From positions 9,336-73,335 of the forward strand of contig MU270124.1 of NCBI GenBank assembly GCA_021432635.1: DNA of 64,000 bases, read 5' to 3'. The DNA is from Thozetella sp. PMI_491. Lineage: Eukaryota; Ascomycota; Sordariomycetes; Chaetosphaeriales; Chaetosphaeriaceae. The notes beneath the pieces were generated by a model. The model searched no databases. It was given only the letters and a program-made list of their open reading frames with translations, and had not been told where the DNA came from. Positions 1 through 10,370 of the stretch are shown here, piece after piece (position 1 is the first letter of the stretch; the number at the start of each line of letters is the position of its first letter). The position numbers and the translations under genes were made by a program.

Positions 1-92
1 TGATTTCTTAATCCAAAGAACGGGATCTTCCAAATAGTGTTCGTATGCTCGCCTAGCTCATCTGTGCTGCTTTTGAAAGCAACACTGATCAG

Positions 93-320
93 TGTTGGTT
101 CAATACTAGGATCCCATTCCTGGGGTAAAACAAAGGGCTAAAACTGGTTCATACTGTTGGTCTGGTCTTCTCTGTATCTGGTGGAAAGCAGTCTAGGAGC
201 TCCAGAGAGCTCTTAAATAGCTTCCATCTTGATCACGTGGTTGCTCCCCACGTGGCTCCCATGGAGCTTCCAGCTCCCATATCCACAGCGAGCGAGCGCT
301 GCGAATCTACTGTTCCAACA
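93..320 (-). repeat. Solo LTR, copy 1 (inverted relative to copy 2)
   Basis: A 228-bp unit begins TGTTGG and ends CCAACA. It is the reverse complement, at roughly 95% identity by eye, of the unit at 2390-2618. The TG...CA ends, a TATTTAAG promoter-like box and CACGTG boxes fit a short LTR. No internal retroelement sequence lies beside it, so it is a solo LTR fossil. The flanking 5-mers (ATCAG and CTAAG) do not match, so its insertion duplication is not preserved. Its base composition is normal, unlike the RIP-decayed repeats further along. The TGTTGG start resembles Copia LTRs, but the family is not certain. Confidence 0.7.
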
Positions 321-457
321 CTAAGCTTATTTAGAGCTAGGGGATATACTGTAGCTATAGGTTTTATAAACCAATAGCTAGGTAAATAAGGCTAGTAATA
401 GATTCTTAGGTACCTAGCCGACATATTTATACTGTACCCGATTTACTACGGTTCTTG

Positions 458-2077
458 CTATAATAAAAACTGGTCTAAATACTGTTTTGCTTCTTCTGGA
501 TTCCATTCTACAATAACTCTCTTTTCTCCTTCCTCCATCTTCTTCTTTGCTACAAACTCCATACTCTCTCTTTCCTCGTCTGTCAGAAGATCTACCCTTG
601 TCTTCCATAGATCATCTTTCCTGCCAGACCTAGCAACAATAGGCTCGCCGAAAAACCTCTTATCTAAGAATCTCCAGTAAATGGCATCAAATACCCAGCT
701 CTTTCTCGCGGCATAGTTAAGCCAGAAGCGGCCCTGCTCCCAGCTCTGCCGCATCTGTACCGACAGGCGGACCGGCTCTTTAGCACCTACTGCAGCACCC
801 TTTTGGTCAGCTAGCTGCGACAGCTTCATACTCTTTAGAGTCCCAGCCAGCCTCTGTGCTTGCTGTTCCTCCTCCGCGGCTTCCATAGCCTGGATCCAGA
901 CTGGCAGGCGTTGCTCGTACTCGCTAGCCCAGCTGAGAATCCCCTCTGGCCACTTCTCAGGCTCCGCGAGGAGCAGCCACCACGGTGGATCTAAGATAAA
1001 CTGAGCAGGTGCTGCATAAGTAAATTCCCAGTCAATAATAGCCGCTAAACGTTTGTTCTCGTCAAACAGTATGTTTCCTGCGCGGAGGTCATCGCACCAG
1101 AGACGGAACGGTCCCTGGCCGCTAGGCGCTGGGGCAAGCGCGTCCGGTGCCTTATGTGTCATGCCCCTGCTGTTTCTGGCCTGGGCTGACCACGTGTCCT
1201 CTTGAAAGCCAAAGGTAGAGAGTTTCCCCTCTTTTGCCAGCCGCCGGAAGAGGAGTCGGGCAATGTACTTCGTCCGTCCGTCGTCTAGCGACTGGACAAA
1301 GTCGTTTCGCTGGAAGAGAAGCTGAGCGAAATGCATATCAGCCAGCGCGATATACCAATCGTTAGCGGTGGTGAAGGTCTTCCATTCCGGAGGCAGCACA
1401 GCAGGGGGAATATTTGCAACATAACGCATGTCGTTCATATTTTGTGTAAGAGGGCGGGCAGCTACGCTGCTGGCTTCGTCATGGCGGTCTCCCACCGGGA
1501 CAAGGGAGCCTATTCGGGAGAATTCCAGTTCTGCGAGCTCTAGCAGCTGCGTGGCTATCTGCCCGTAGAGGTGCCTCAGCGTCTCATCAGGAACCGCGAG
1601 GTCCAAAGTATCTGGATCCCAGGGCTCAGGTTTATCTGGAGCGGCCAGGATATCCGACAGATTCTTATAGCTCTTGATATAGCCAAGAATAAGGAACGGC
1701 CCTAGTTTGGTTGGATTCTCTTCGGACAGCCCACAGTAATAGAGCCGCGGGATCGGGACGGAGGTGTGCTGTGCAAGGAAACGCATCGTTGCCGTTTCAG
1801 CCAACAATTTCTCTGTCGGAAAATCTACCACGCCTAGGCAGGGGATTCGGAGGAGGACGTCTTCGCTGCCGTCCGAGAACGACATCCGGTACAGCTGATT
1901 ATAGGCGCCACCCATGACTCCAGGCTGTATCTTACCTGGCTTTGCCAGGATATCTTGAATTAGAGAGCCAATTTTGCGATGGTTTTTCTTATAGCGGAAC
2001 TGCAGCTCTGTCTTCTCCCACTCTGTCTCGTTCTTCTCCCAGACAACATCGTCGTACGGTTCCCTGTCTTGAGACAT
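458..2077 (-). CDS. APH-family (aminoglycoside/choline kinase-like) phosphotransferase
   Basis: One uninterrupted 539-residue reading frame. It carries the protein-kinase-like catalytic core of the phosphotransferase enzyme (APH) family. An N-terminal lobe contains GGAYNQLYRM and VLLRIP, as in the nucleotide-binding sheet. The Brenner-type loop WCDDLRAGNILF supplies the catalytic Asp and metal-binding Asn, and IIDWEF follows as the DFG-like metal site. Fungal members of this length are common and mostly uncharacterised; they are not antibiotic-resistance genes by default. The extra C-terminal ~150 residues are charged and helical and end close to the left LTR. The gene stands alone between two inverted solo LTRs, with no partner gene in the same direction. 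The start Met has no competing upstream in-frame ATG. The small-molecule substrate cannot be inferred. Confidence 0.88.
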   Translation of the reverse strand: MSQDREPYDDVVWEKNETEWEKTELQFRYKKNHRKIGSLIQDILAKPGKIQPGVMGGAYNQLYRMSFSDGSEDVLLRIPCLGVVDFPTEKLLAETATMRFLAQHTSVPIPRLYYCGLSEENPTKLGPFLILGYIKSYKNLSDILAAPDKPEPWDPDTLDLAVPDETLRHLYGQIATQLLELAELEFSRIGSLVPVGDRHDEASSVAARPLTQNMNDMRYVANIPPAVLPPEWKTFTTANDWYIALADMHFAQLLFQRNDFVQSLDDGRTKYIARLLFRRLAKEGKLSTFGFQEDTWSAQARNSRGMTHKAPDALAPAPSGQGPFRLWCDDLRAGNILFDENKRLAAIIDWEFTYAAPAQFILDPPWWLLLAEPEKWPEGILSWASEYEQRLPVWIQAMEAAEEEQQAQRLAGTLKSMKLSQLADQKGAAVGAKEPVRLSVQMRQSWEQGRFWLNYAARKSWVFDAIYWRFLDKRFFGEPIVARSGRKDDLWKTRVDLLTDEERESMEFVAKKKMEEGEKRVIVEWNPEEAKQYLDQFLL

Positions 2078-2389
2078 GGCGTTGGCGGCAGAAGAGGAAT
2101 GGGTAGGATCCAGAAAAGAAGGGATTCTTGGGAACGACAGATCATATGGAGATGAGAAGTGAGGTGTAGCGTGTAAGGATGTACTGACTCTGGCTGTCTT
2201 CGTGGAGAGTAAGGTAAAGATAATTTTAGATGAGGTGTTGGTGGTGGTTATTACGAATGTTTTTTGTTGGTGGGGTAGGCGTTTCGGAATGCGGGCGCTT
2301 ATTTACCGATGACTAAAGGCTTACTAGGATCTCTTTCTGGTTAATTATCTTATTCTTATTCTTAAGTAAAATATTATAAATAAACTTAA

Positions 2390-2618
2390 TGTTGGAACAG
2401 TAGATTCGCAGCGCTCGCTCGCTGTGGATATGGAGCTGGAAGCTCCATGGGAGCCACGTGGGGAGCATCCACGTGATCAAGATGGAAGCTATTTAAGAGC
2501 TCTCTGGAGCTCCTAGACTGCTTTCCACCATACACACAAGATAGACCAGACCAACAGTATGAACCAGTTTTAGCCCTTTGTTTTGCCCCATGAATGGGAT
2601 CCCAGTATTGAACCAACA
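2390..2618 (+). repeat. Solo LTR, copy 2, with 5-bp target duplication
   Basis: A 229-bp LTR runs from TGTTGGAACAG to ATTGAACCAACA. It is flanked on both sides by the identical 5-mer CTTAA (2385-2389 and 2619-2623), the expected integrase target-site duplication. It is the inverted partner of the unit at 93-320 and carries the same TATTTAAG box. No internal element remains, which is a typical solo-LTR outcome. It is not RIP-decayed, probably because about 230 bp is too short to trigger the process. Confidence 0.8.
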
Positions 2619-2715
2619 CTTAAACAGATAAAAAAGTTCTAAATTTAAACCAAGTTTTCTTCTTTTTCTTTTCCTTTGCTACATATAATACCTCTGGGCT
2701 TCACATATTGAAGTT

Positions 2716-4513
2716 CTATCCCTCCTGTTGATCTGTCCAATGTCGTGTATTTACATTGTACTCCGATAACACAGATCTTCGATAGACGTTGTTTTCTTCC
2801 ATCTCACCGAATAGTGTAATTTTATCCATAGGCTCTCCTGATAGAACCGCGTCTAACCGTTTTATCCTATAAGAATGTGGTACGAGCGGTAACGACAAAT
2901 CTCGCGGGGTAGGGCAGCCGGAGAGCGGGAACTCGTCGTGTGTGTCGATGCCGTGATAAAACTCGCGCTCCTCCATTCGCATCACTTTGCGGGCGATGCA
3001 AGCCGTAGTCTCAGCGTCCCAAATACCCTCTCTGTGCGAGGAACACTCAAGCAGTCGGATCGCTTGGAGGCGGACGCGGTGGACGCGACACTTGACGGCT
3101 GTGTAATAGAGTGCGGGTATCCAGCCTATGTCGACATAGGACTGAGCCATATTGACAAAACTCCCGAGGTGACGTCGCGGGCTATGTCGAAAGTGTGAAG
3201 CTGGCTGTACCATAACCCAAAGCTCGGCTAGTTGGCCCAGTATAACGACAAACTGCGTCGTATATGTATCAAAGGCCGACTCGTCGTTAGGGCTCAGACA
3301 CATACCGGCCATGATGGTAGCCATGTTGTGGTACACGGGCAAGAGCCTGTAGCCCTTTTTTTCTTCGTACCCCATGCGACCCTGCGAGAATTTTTGGCTG
3401 AGCGTTTCGAATGCGTAGAGCCACTGGTTAAGATCGTCTTGGAGGCATTGTTGTTGCTTGACCAGGACCGGAGATTGACCGGAGGGCTCGGCTGTTGGCC
3501 GCAGCCGGCGGCACTGATCAGAGAGTTGAAGAATCTTGTTTATGAGTCGCTGCAACTCATGCCAGCACCCATTGATTGAGTCAAATGTCGTGTTTGGACG
3601 CTCATGACCCTCACCTGTCAGCGTTAAGCAAGGACCTTGGTAAGAGAGCTTGAAGAGCTCGACTTGGAACTGAAATCTAGAGAAGGCCTCGAGGATCCAG
3701 TCATCTGCGTCACCATGGCTCGGACCTCGCTGGAAGTGGTCACCGCAAGCACCTGACAACTCGTAAAGGACTCGGAGGCCATTTCGGAGGTGGCATTGGC
3801 CTGTTTCGAAATGGCCGCGAAAAAGCTCGAACGCGATGAATAATACGCAGGCAATCAGAGCGACGCGAGAAGACGCTTTGTTCCGGGTCTCAAAGTGTTT
3901 TTGAAGATGGCCAATCGCCTGAAGGTAGTGATTTATGGCGAACTTATCTTGTTCTCGGAGCTCTATCGCCTTCAATGGTTGTTCTTCGGCAGTGATATCG
4001 ACACCTCTCCTATGAACCGCGCTCAGTGCAAGGACGGCATGCAGGATAGCTGGTTCTTGAAAGCTGGCCTGGAGAACGAGCGTGTTCCAGAATCTTGAGA
4101 CAAAAGAGCCAGAAAGTTTGTGCAGGGTTCGGACCTTGAACCAGTCAAAATATTCCTTTTCTTCTGTGCTAGTGGAGAGAACAGAGATAGGTGCTGGGGG
4201 CCGAAGGACGAAGGCCTCGATATCCCGGGACGGCGATTTCCTCTCGGGGCGGCGGCTATTAATAGTGATACCACCCCCCCAAATACCGTAGCCTTCGCAT
4301 ACGCGGCCAGTGGAGGTACATCGGGAACAGGCTGGTCGGGTCTCATCACACTTTACCCTCCGCGCTCTGGAACAGGGGAGGATGCATGTGAGCAAGGTCA
4401 AAGGAGAAGCAGATGGAGCCAGCTTACTTGCACGTCTGGCATCCGGACTTAACTCTCATTCTCTGTCTGCGGTGTTCGCTTCCGGTATTTTCAAGGCTTG
4501 TTTTATCCCGCAT
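2716..4513 (-). CDS. Zn2Cys6 transcription factor with Fungal_trans_2-type domain
   Basis: Two exons: 4513-4428 and 4366-2716. The 61-bp intron (GTAAGC...TTCCAG) splits the zinc cluster. Joining the exons restores CQTCKARRVKCDE followed by TRPACSRCTSTGRVC, a complete six-cysteine binuclear cluster. The remaining ~530 residues resemble the fungal-specific regulator domain, including FWNTLVLQASFQEPAILHAV and LALSAVHRRG. The product is about 578 residues. The start is taken at the Met 29 codons before the splice; an in-frame Met 12 codons further upstream is also possible. The gene is divergent from the aldo-keto reductase at 5040, across a 526-bp shared promoter region with three ATTGG boxes, so it is a candidate local regulator of the reductase group. 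The target DNA site is unknown. Confidence 0.88.
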
Positions 4514-5039
4514 GGTGGTGGAAGACGTCCGGTTAAGTCCGTTGCGCATCAAGTGACGTCGAGATGAGCACTCTAACCTCACCACCCTCTTCAGGTCAAG
4601 GCACGAAATCCGCGGCGTAGTTTGTTGCCCGCCAGTCCCGATTCGGCTGGTCGCTCGTTGCTTCGGCTCGTTTGGTCTGTGATTGGCTGCTCGAGGCTCC
4701 ACGCAGACACGTCATACCATTGGTCTCTTCGCTAGACGTGCAAGCCGATTGGCTAGTCCTTCTTAGTAGTAGGGAGTGGCAGCTTTGCGAAGGCATCCCT
4801 TAGGGAGGGAAGTGGACTGACTTTGCCGTCAACTACGATGCCTATATCCTATGTCCGAGTCCTTAGTAGAGTGAGGTCTTAGGGGTATAAGATGGCTGAC
4901 CGCCGCGACCGATACCGATAGACAAGTGAAAGCTACAATATCGCAAGACTTTGCCCTCTGCCTCTCCAGAACCCCAACCAGTTCGGCCCCAATCATCGCT
5001 ATACGCTTATTGCAGCTTTCCCGGTTTCATTTCTAAACA
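4514..5039. promoter_or_regulatory. Divergent promoter region between regulator and aldo-keto reductase
   Basis: A non-coding 526-bp spacer between two divergent starts. Three ATTGG motifs (CCAAT on the regulator strand) lie at 4682-4686, 4719-4723 and 4748-4752, in positions suited to CCAAT-binding complex. A TATAAG box at 4886-4891 lies about 150 bp upstream of the reductase start. A pyrimidine-rich stretch precedes the reductase ATG. No long ORF here is convincing. Shared regulation is inferred from arrangement only. Confidence 0.5.
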
Positions 5040-6315
5040 ATGCCTCTTCCTCCTCGCAAGCTCGGTAGGAATGGTCCTGTGGTGCCAGCCCTCGGCCTGG
5101 GCTTAATGGGCATCGGCTCTACGATTTACGGAACAACACCGTCGGACGCAGAGCGATTTGCAGTGCTGGATCGTGCTCACGAGCTGGGTGCCACATTCTG
5201 GGATACTTCTGAGTAAGTTGATTGGAGATCGATGCCGCTCCATATCCATTTGTCGCAGCTCGCCAACAAACATGTAGCATGTATGGCGATTGCGAGGAGC
5301 TCATTGGCAAGTGGTTTAAGCGGACGGGGAAGCGGGATGAAATCTTCCTGGCATCTAAGTACGGTTATATTAAGAACAGTCCTACCTTCGAGGTGGATAG
5401 CTCTGGCGCGGCTTGCAAAAAGGCCTGTGATGAGAGTCTCAAACTTCTAGGTGTCGATTCAATGGATCTATGTAAGTCTGCAAATCTGCATACACAAACC
5501 GTCTATCTCGGCTGCGAAGGCAATTTCTGGACCATTATCGGAACGTCTTCACACCATTACTAACTAGAACCCTGTTCAAGACTACGTACACGCTGTTAAC
5601 CCCAAGACGCCTATCGAGGATTCCATGCGAGCTATGGCTGAGCTCAAAGCGTAAGCTACAGCTTTCCAATTACCTCGTCGACCATGTTTCTTGGGTACTA
5701 ACAATATCATATCTCAGGGCTGGCAAGATCAAGCACATCGGCCTGTCCAATGTGGGCTCCGCTGATCTACGGCGGGCCGTCAAGATTGCGCCTGTTGCCG
5801 CGGTCCAAGTGGAATATGCCGCCTTTACCCGTGACATTGAGGGTCCTACAGGGACGAACCTTCTTGCTACGTGCCGCGAACTCGGCGTTGCAGTTGTCGC
5901 CTACTCGCCTCTAGGCCGCGGCCTGCTCACCTCAGCTTTTGCGGCCGGCCAAGGTATTAGCGACGGCAAAGACATGCGTGAAGTCTACTTCCCTCGATTC
6001 CATCAAGACAATCGCGACAAAAATATCCAGCTTGTGTCTCAGTTCACAGCCATGGCCGCGAAGAAGAATTGCACAACCGCACAGCTCGCGATAGCGTGGC
6101 TGCTGAAGCAGGGCGAGGATATCGTTCCGATTCCAGGCACCAAGAAGATAGAGTATCTGGAGGAGAATTGGGGGGCACTTGATGTTGAGCTCACCGATGC
6201 CGAGGATGCCGAAATCCGGCGCTTCGTTGAGAACGCTGAAGTGGGCGGCGGCCCTGTGCCTCATGGGATTGAAGACACCTTCTTCCCGAGAACCGCAGAA
6301 GAGGCTGAAGCATAG
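5040..6315 (+). CDS. Aldo-keto reductase
   Basis: Four exons: 5040-5212, 5278-5471, 5581-5650 and 5718-6315, giving 344 residues with phase kept at every junction. Introns use GTAAGT or GTAAGC donors, and intron 2 contains a TACTAAC branch point. The AKR tetrad is visible: Asp and Tyr in DTSDMYG, Lys in ASKYGY and His in YYVHAVN. The cofactor-binding end shows IPIPGTKK-type sequence (IVPIPGTKKIEYLEENW), characteristic of the AKR13-like YakC/pyridoxal-reductase-like group of fungi and bacteria. It should reduce carbonyls with NADPH in the cytosol. It converges with the MDR oxidoreductase gene at 6517 only 200 bp downstream, and faces away from the Zn2Cys6 regulator. The physiological substrate is unknown. 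Confidence 0.92.
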
Positions 6316-6516
6316 AACATACAGAAGGAGGTTTGATCCGTTCTAGCAGGTCTCCTCACCGAATCCACAAAGTCTATAGTTACTAGGATCAATAGAGATC
6401 AACCTCAGAGGCTTCTAGTTGCTGAGGCTTAGTCGTCATTTACACGGTGGAGCCGGCGCATAACCTAGACACCCCCGCTCCTATTAGGTCTTATTCCTGT
6501 TCTATCCAATGCAAGC

Positions 6517-7752
6517 CTATTCAACCTGCGGAGATATAATAATCCTCTTACCCCCCACCATGCCAGTCTTCAGCTGATCCCAGGCATGAGGTAATGCTGC
6601 TAAGCCCCCGCCAAATTCTAGGGGTATGGACTTTACCCTGCCATCCGATAAAATAGCTTCAAAGTAGTCCCACCAAACCCATCTTGTGAACTCAGAATTG
6701 CCTGGGTCGATATAATCATCCAAGAACTGTCGGAAAAAGCCAGTCACTCCTTGTGGTAGTCGCACCCCGTCCCTAAGGCCCATGGTCGATAGGAATCGAC
6801 CCCCTCCGTGAGCAGCAAGAACCTGACCAATCGTAATTTGGTCTTCGGCCGAATCTGCGGCAGCTAGAACAGCCTTGAACGGACCTATAGATACCAGCTC
6901 AGTGACTAGCGTTGGAGAGTCGCGGTTGACGAAGCGGATAGCCCCAAGTCCTTCAGTAAGTGCTACGTGATGAGCCGAGCCCACACCAACCACAGCGTAT
7001 CCCGCATCTTGTGCTACTTGCGCTGAGAAGTGACCAAAAGAAGAAGAGATACCCCAGATGAGAAGAGTCTCCTTGGTGCCTCTGGATTCCCATCTCTGTA
7101 GGCGATTTGGTGGCCGTTCTAGTCCAAGGTGGTAAAAGAGGGCGCTCATGCCTGCATAGCCAGTGACTATTGAAGCAGCATCCTCAAAGCTGCTTCCACC
7201 GATCTATAACATACATAAGATTAGCACAGAGTACCTTATCGACGTAATGTACTGCTTGCCTTGCACGTCAGTTCCTGCGGGACAAGGGTATAGCGCTGAT
7301 AGGCTCCGAAATGAGGATCGTTTCGCAGAACTCCGGTAGTATTACTTGCGACTCTGTCGCCTGGGGAGAATCGAGTGACGCCAGGACCCACTTTTTCCAC
7401 GATTCCAGAGAGAGAAACTGATCATATCAAATCAGCCAAAATACTTAGGCGAGCAACATGTTAACTCGTATCTAAGGACACAGCGGGAAGTATCATACGT
7501 CCGATGATAGTTGGATAAGTCAGTGGGACCGGAATCAGTCCTGCTTGTATCTTCCACTCTCCGGGCTGTACAGCTACCGCCTGCGTCTTGATAGACGACG
7601 TCAGTATAGAATCACCACAGGCAAGAGCTTGAGATTCACATGAGCCATACCCGCACAAGGAGCTGTCCAATATCTGGCTCAGGCATAGGTGCCGAGTCAA
7701 TCCGGGGCGCCTTTCCGGGGCCATCCAGCCATACCGCTTGATTAAGCGTCAT
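6517..7752 (-). CDS. Zinc-type alcohol dehydrogenase-like (MDR) oxidoreductase
   Basis: Four exons: 7752-7651, 7586-7499, 7417-7260 and 7203-6517, 344 residues. The N-terminal GroES-like half reads MTLNQAVWLDGPGKAPRI, then AVAVQPGEWKIQ and SGIVEKVGPGVTRFSPGDRV. The Rossmann half contains LLIWGISSSFGHFSAQVAQ, where a glycine-rich loop binds NADPH. It lacks the structural-zinc cysteine cluster of classical ADHs, which places it with quinone-oxidoreductase or stand-alone enoyl-reductase types (ToxD-like). The intron between exons 3 and 4 is best read as a GC-AG intron (AAG/GCAAGC...TTATAG), because a GT donor leads to an in-frame stop. The first intron boundary (GTATGG donor, CAAG acceptor) is less certain by a few residues. 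It is convergent with the aldo-keto reductase. Confidence 0.85.
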
Positions 7753-8521
7753 GTTATAATTGCAGTCGATATAGACACCATGAATTTAGTGGCTTCCGGT
7801 AACTCCTCTGTTCTATCAAAATCCATGAAACATTTATTCAACATTATGTACCTACTGATCCAAGCTGAGGGCCGGTGTACCTTTGCCCCACATGACAAAT
7901 TGGGGTCTCCTTCGGCTTGTTTACCCAATTTCGACAGACCATTACTCAGCCTTGGGAACTTATTCAGGCAGGTAGTTTCGGGGTAAATGGATTAAACCTG
8001 TCTTCAACGAGAATTTTGTCTCCATACATACCAGGTGCTAGATGACATAAAACATCCTTCCCTTTCTCTCGCTCAAACCTAATAATGAAAGAGCGCAGAT
8101 CAATGCAGTCACCAATACATTCGAGTTGACTGGATCCTAGCCCACGTCTATCGCGGGAGCAGCAGATCGTCTTGCCCGGGCAGGCCCCTCCCAGCCGAGG
8201 ATTACGCTTTGAAGATAGTTCCCGGTTCCAATTTGGCGAAGACACACTTCTCTCTGTGACAGCAGATAAGTAGAGAACCAAGAGTCACATATATAGCGTA
8301 TTGGAGAGCAGTGGATACAGACGTGTGTCAGCGAGGCCTCCGTTGATCGGCCCTAGAGCGACTCTGTTAACTTGCGACATATAAATTTCTGTATAGGCGG
8401 CGATATCTCTAAAGAAGCGACTTTTAAGCTAGGTACTTAGGAAGACAAACCGAAATAACTCCATAGGTCACGTGGGCACCCCATCACGAAACTCCCGGTC
8501 TATCCACGATAACGTAGTATT
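7753..8521. other. Intergenic spacer, no gene supported
   Basis: This 769-bp spacer lies upstream of the MDR gene and downstream of the alpha/beta hydrolase gene, both on the minus strand. Only short unsupported ORFs are present, with no domain-like content. Normal base composition; no repeat noticed. It would hold the MDR promoter. Confidence 0.5.
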
Positions 8522-9562
8522 TTAGGGCGTGTCGTCTGCAGAAACAAAAGTGTCAAGAATCTCGTCGAAACATTTGGATGCGTCGTAATGATTCCCTTCG
8601 TACTCGTGGAGCTCGCAATGGGGCAGTCGCTCCGCCATATACCGTATCATGGCGATCGGTGCATTCTTGTCACCCTTGCCGTGCCAGATCTGAACCTTAT
8701 CGTAAATCACGTCCTCGAACTTAAAGCCCCAACTTTGCGTCAGTAGCTGCGTCTCCTGTACCAACCCATCAGTACCCTGGGCAAAAGGCTCGAGAAAAAC
8801 GCTAATGAGTCGCTCTCTGCGCTTCTCAGGCGTCATATCCTCTTCATTTTCTGATACGGGGTGCCCCTCCCTCTCTAGCTTCTTCCTAAGCTCCACCAAA
8901 AAGCCATCCATCCATCGGATTACGGGACGTGTGGTGACCAACCATCTAGCCAAGCCGACCAGAGAAATTGCGGTCAGTTTGAAGAGGAAGGGGAAGTAAT
9001 TCGCCATCCAGTATGCGGCCTGCCTGTAGACAGACATTTGTCTCATGCCGGCCTCCCATGGCGGCCCGCTTGCCACGAGGCCGACGCCAGACAAGACTTC
9101 CCGCGGCAGAGCATACGCACACGCCATTGCATACGGCCCGCCTCCCGAGCAGCCGACAACAGCGAAGCGTTTCAGGCGCAAGTGTTCGGCGAGCGCGCGG
9201 ATGTCGGCCGGCCAATCCATGATGAGGCGGCCTGGCTGGAAGGTTGACAGCCCGAAGCCGGGCCGGTCCGGCGCGATAACACGGATGTGTCGCTTTCGGG
9301 CCAAGGCATCTGTCGCGCGGGCTTCAAGGCGTGAAGAGGGGTAACCGTGGAAGTAGAACAAAGGAGTGCCATCTGGGTGACCGAATTCTGCGTAACCAAG
9401 GGTGCGACCGTCCGGCAGCCGGATGGTGTGGCTGATTGGAGTTGACATGGTGCCTGCGTGGCGGCGAGGTACGAGATGCAGCCAGATCGATGCACGGGCA
9501 AGGGACTTCTGGGTGAGGGTGTGTGCCATCTGCAGGACCGGAAGCCAATTGGGGTGATACAA
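8522..9562 (-). CDS. Alpha/beta hydrolase
   Basis: An intronless frame of up to 346 residues. Alpha/beta hydrolase hallmarks are in order: oxyanion region FYFHGYPSSR, strand IRVIAPDRPGFG, the nucleophile elbow VVGCSGGGPYAMA with Ser near residue 139, a helical lid, then the acid/His end KVQIWHGKGDKNAPI and YEGNHYDAS. It belongs to the epoxide-hydrolase/proline-iminopeptidase-like group of small soluble hydrolases. Three starts are possible. The conserved homology appears to begin at the third Met (complement of 9446-9448, MSTPISHTIRLPDGRTLGY). The 38 residues before it are Arg- and Ser-rich and could be a mitochondrial targeting peptide if the upstream start is used. The gene lies 264 bp from the left edge of the repeat island. 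Confidence 0.88.
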   Translation of the reverse strand: MYHPNWLPVLQMAHTLTQKSLARASIWLHLVPRRHAGTMSTPISHTIRLPDGRTLGYAEFGHPDGTPLFYFHGYPSSRLEARATDALARKRHIRVIAPDRPGFGLSTFQPGRLIMDWPADIRALAEHLRLKRFAVVGCSGGGPYAMACAYALPREVLSGVGLVASGPPWEAGMRQMSVYRQAAYWMANYFPFLFKLTAISLVGLARWLVTTRPVIRWMDGFLVELRKKLEREGHPVSENEEDMTPEKRRERLISVFLEPFAQGTDGLVQETQLLTQSWGFKFEDVIYDKVQIWHGKGDKNAPIAMIRYMAERLPHCELHEYEGNHYDASKCFDEILDTFVSADDTP

Positions 9563-9826
9563 ACCAAGGAAACAATTGAGGTGTGAAGCAAATAATACTG
9601 TTTCACCTGGGAGTTAAAGGAAGCAGAACTAGAGGAGAAAAATGGAATTTGCCCAACATTTAAATAGGTCAGTGTCTAAAGAACTCGCCATAGTGACGAT
9701 AGTACAAAGAACAGCGACGGTCTTGGCCAGAGTTTTCTCCTAATGCGGTTAGTGTCACTTGCTAGGTATACAGTCGCGAAAAATTGCGTAAGCACCAGAT
9801 GTAGTGGGTAATTCGCTCTCAAATTA

Positions 9827-9960
9827 ACGTAATCTACCACTTAGTGGTCCACACTACCTTGTGGTTTATAATGTAATCTACTACCTAGTGGTCCACACTA
9901 CCTAGTGGTCCACAAATCCCACATATTTACACCACTAACTACAACGTAGTAAAGAGGCTT
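9827..9960 (+). repeat. Left outer terminal repeat with a duplicated CCTAGTGGTCCAC block
   Basis: This stretch matches the reverse complement of ~29,865-29,980 (GTGGTCCACAAATCCCAC, then ACACCACTAAC, then ACGTAGTAAAGAGGC). The left end carries an additional ~44-bp unit (GTAATCTACCACTTAGTGG... GTGGTTTATAAT) in front of the matching sequence. So the GTAATCTACYACYTAGTGGTCCAC block occurs twice here, but only once at the right end. Confidence 0.75.
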
Positions 9961-10129
9961 CTACATTTATATAGCGCTACACTTTTGAGTATTATGGTCT
10001 AGTGACTGGTATTTACTATATCTAAGAGGTGCTCTGGGTCGTTTTTGGCTAGTCTGGCTGGCTGGAATGCCTTAGGCGGTTGTATTACCCTGTGCTAGCT
10101 AGCCCCCTATCCTACTATTAATAACTAGC

Positions 10130-10370
10130 CTATAGGGGCTATCTAGCCCTCTATCTAGCTTTATATAACTTATTAGTTATAGCTAGCTAGCTGGCCTTAG
10201 TTGGTTAGATAGCCCTAGCTAATTAGCTAGCTTAAGCTAGTTAGATAGCTCTAGCTGGTTAGATAGCCCTAGCTGGTTAGATAGCCCTAGCTGGTTGGAT
10301 AGCCTTAGCTAGCTGACTGGCTTAAGCTAGCTAGTATAGCTAGTATAGCTAGTATAGCTAGATTAGTCAT
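10130..10370. repeat. Subterminal GCTAGCT / GTTAGATAGCCCTAGCTG minisatellite array (left)
   Basis: A run of imperfect ~18-20 bp units (GTTAGATAGCCCTAGCTG and variants) mixed with GCTAGCTAG and TATAGCTAG steps. The same motif family reappears at 10,690-10,730, 18,460-18,650, 21,170-21,400, 21,720-21,820 and 29,569-29,740. All these positions map to two subterminal blocks per Fot1 copy. Repeated short motifs near both ends of an element are typical of transposase-binding regions, although no binding is shown here. Confidence 0.7.
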
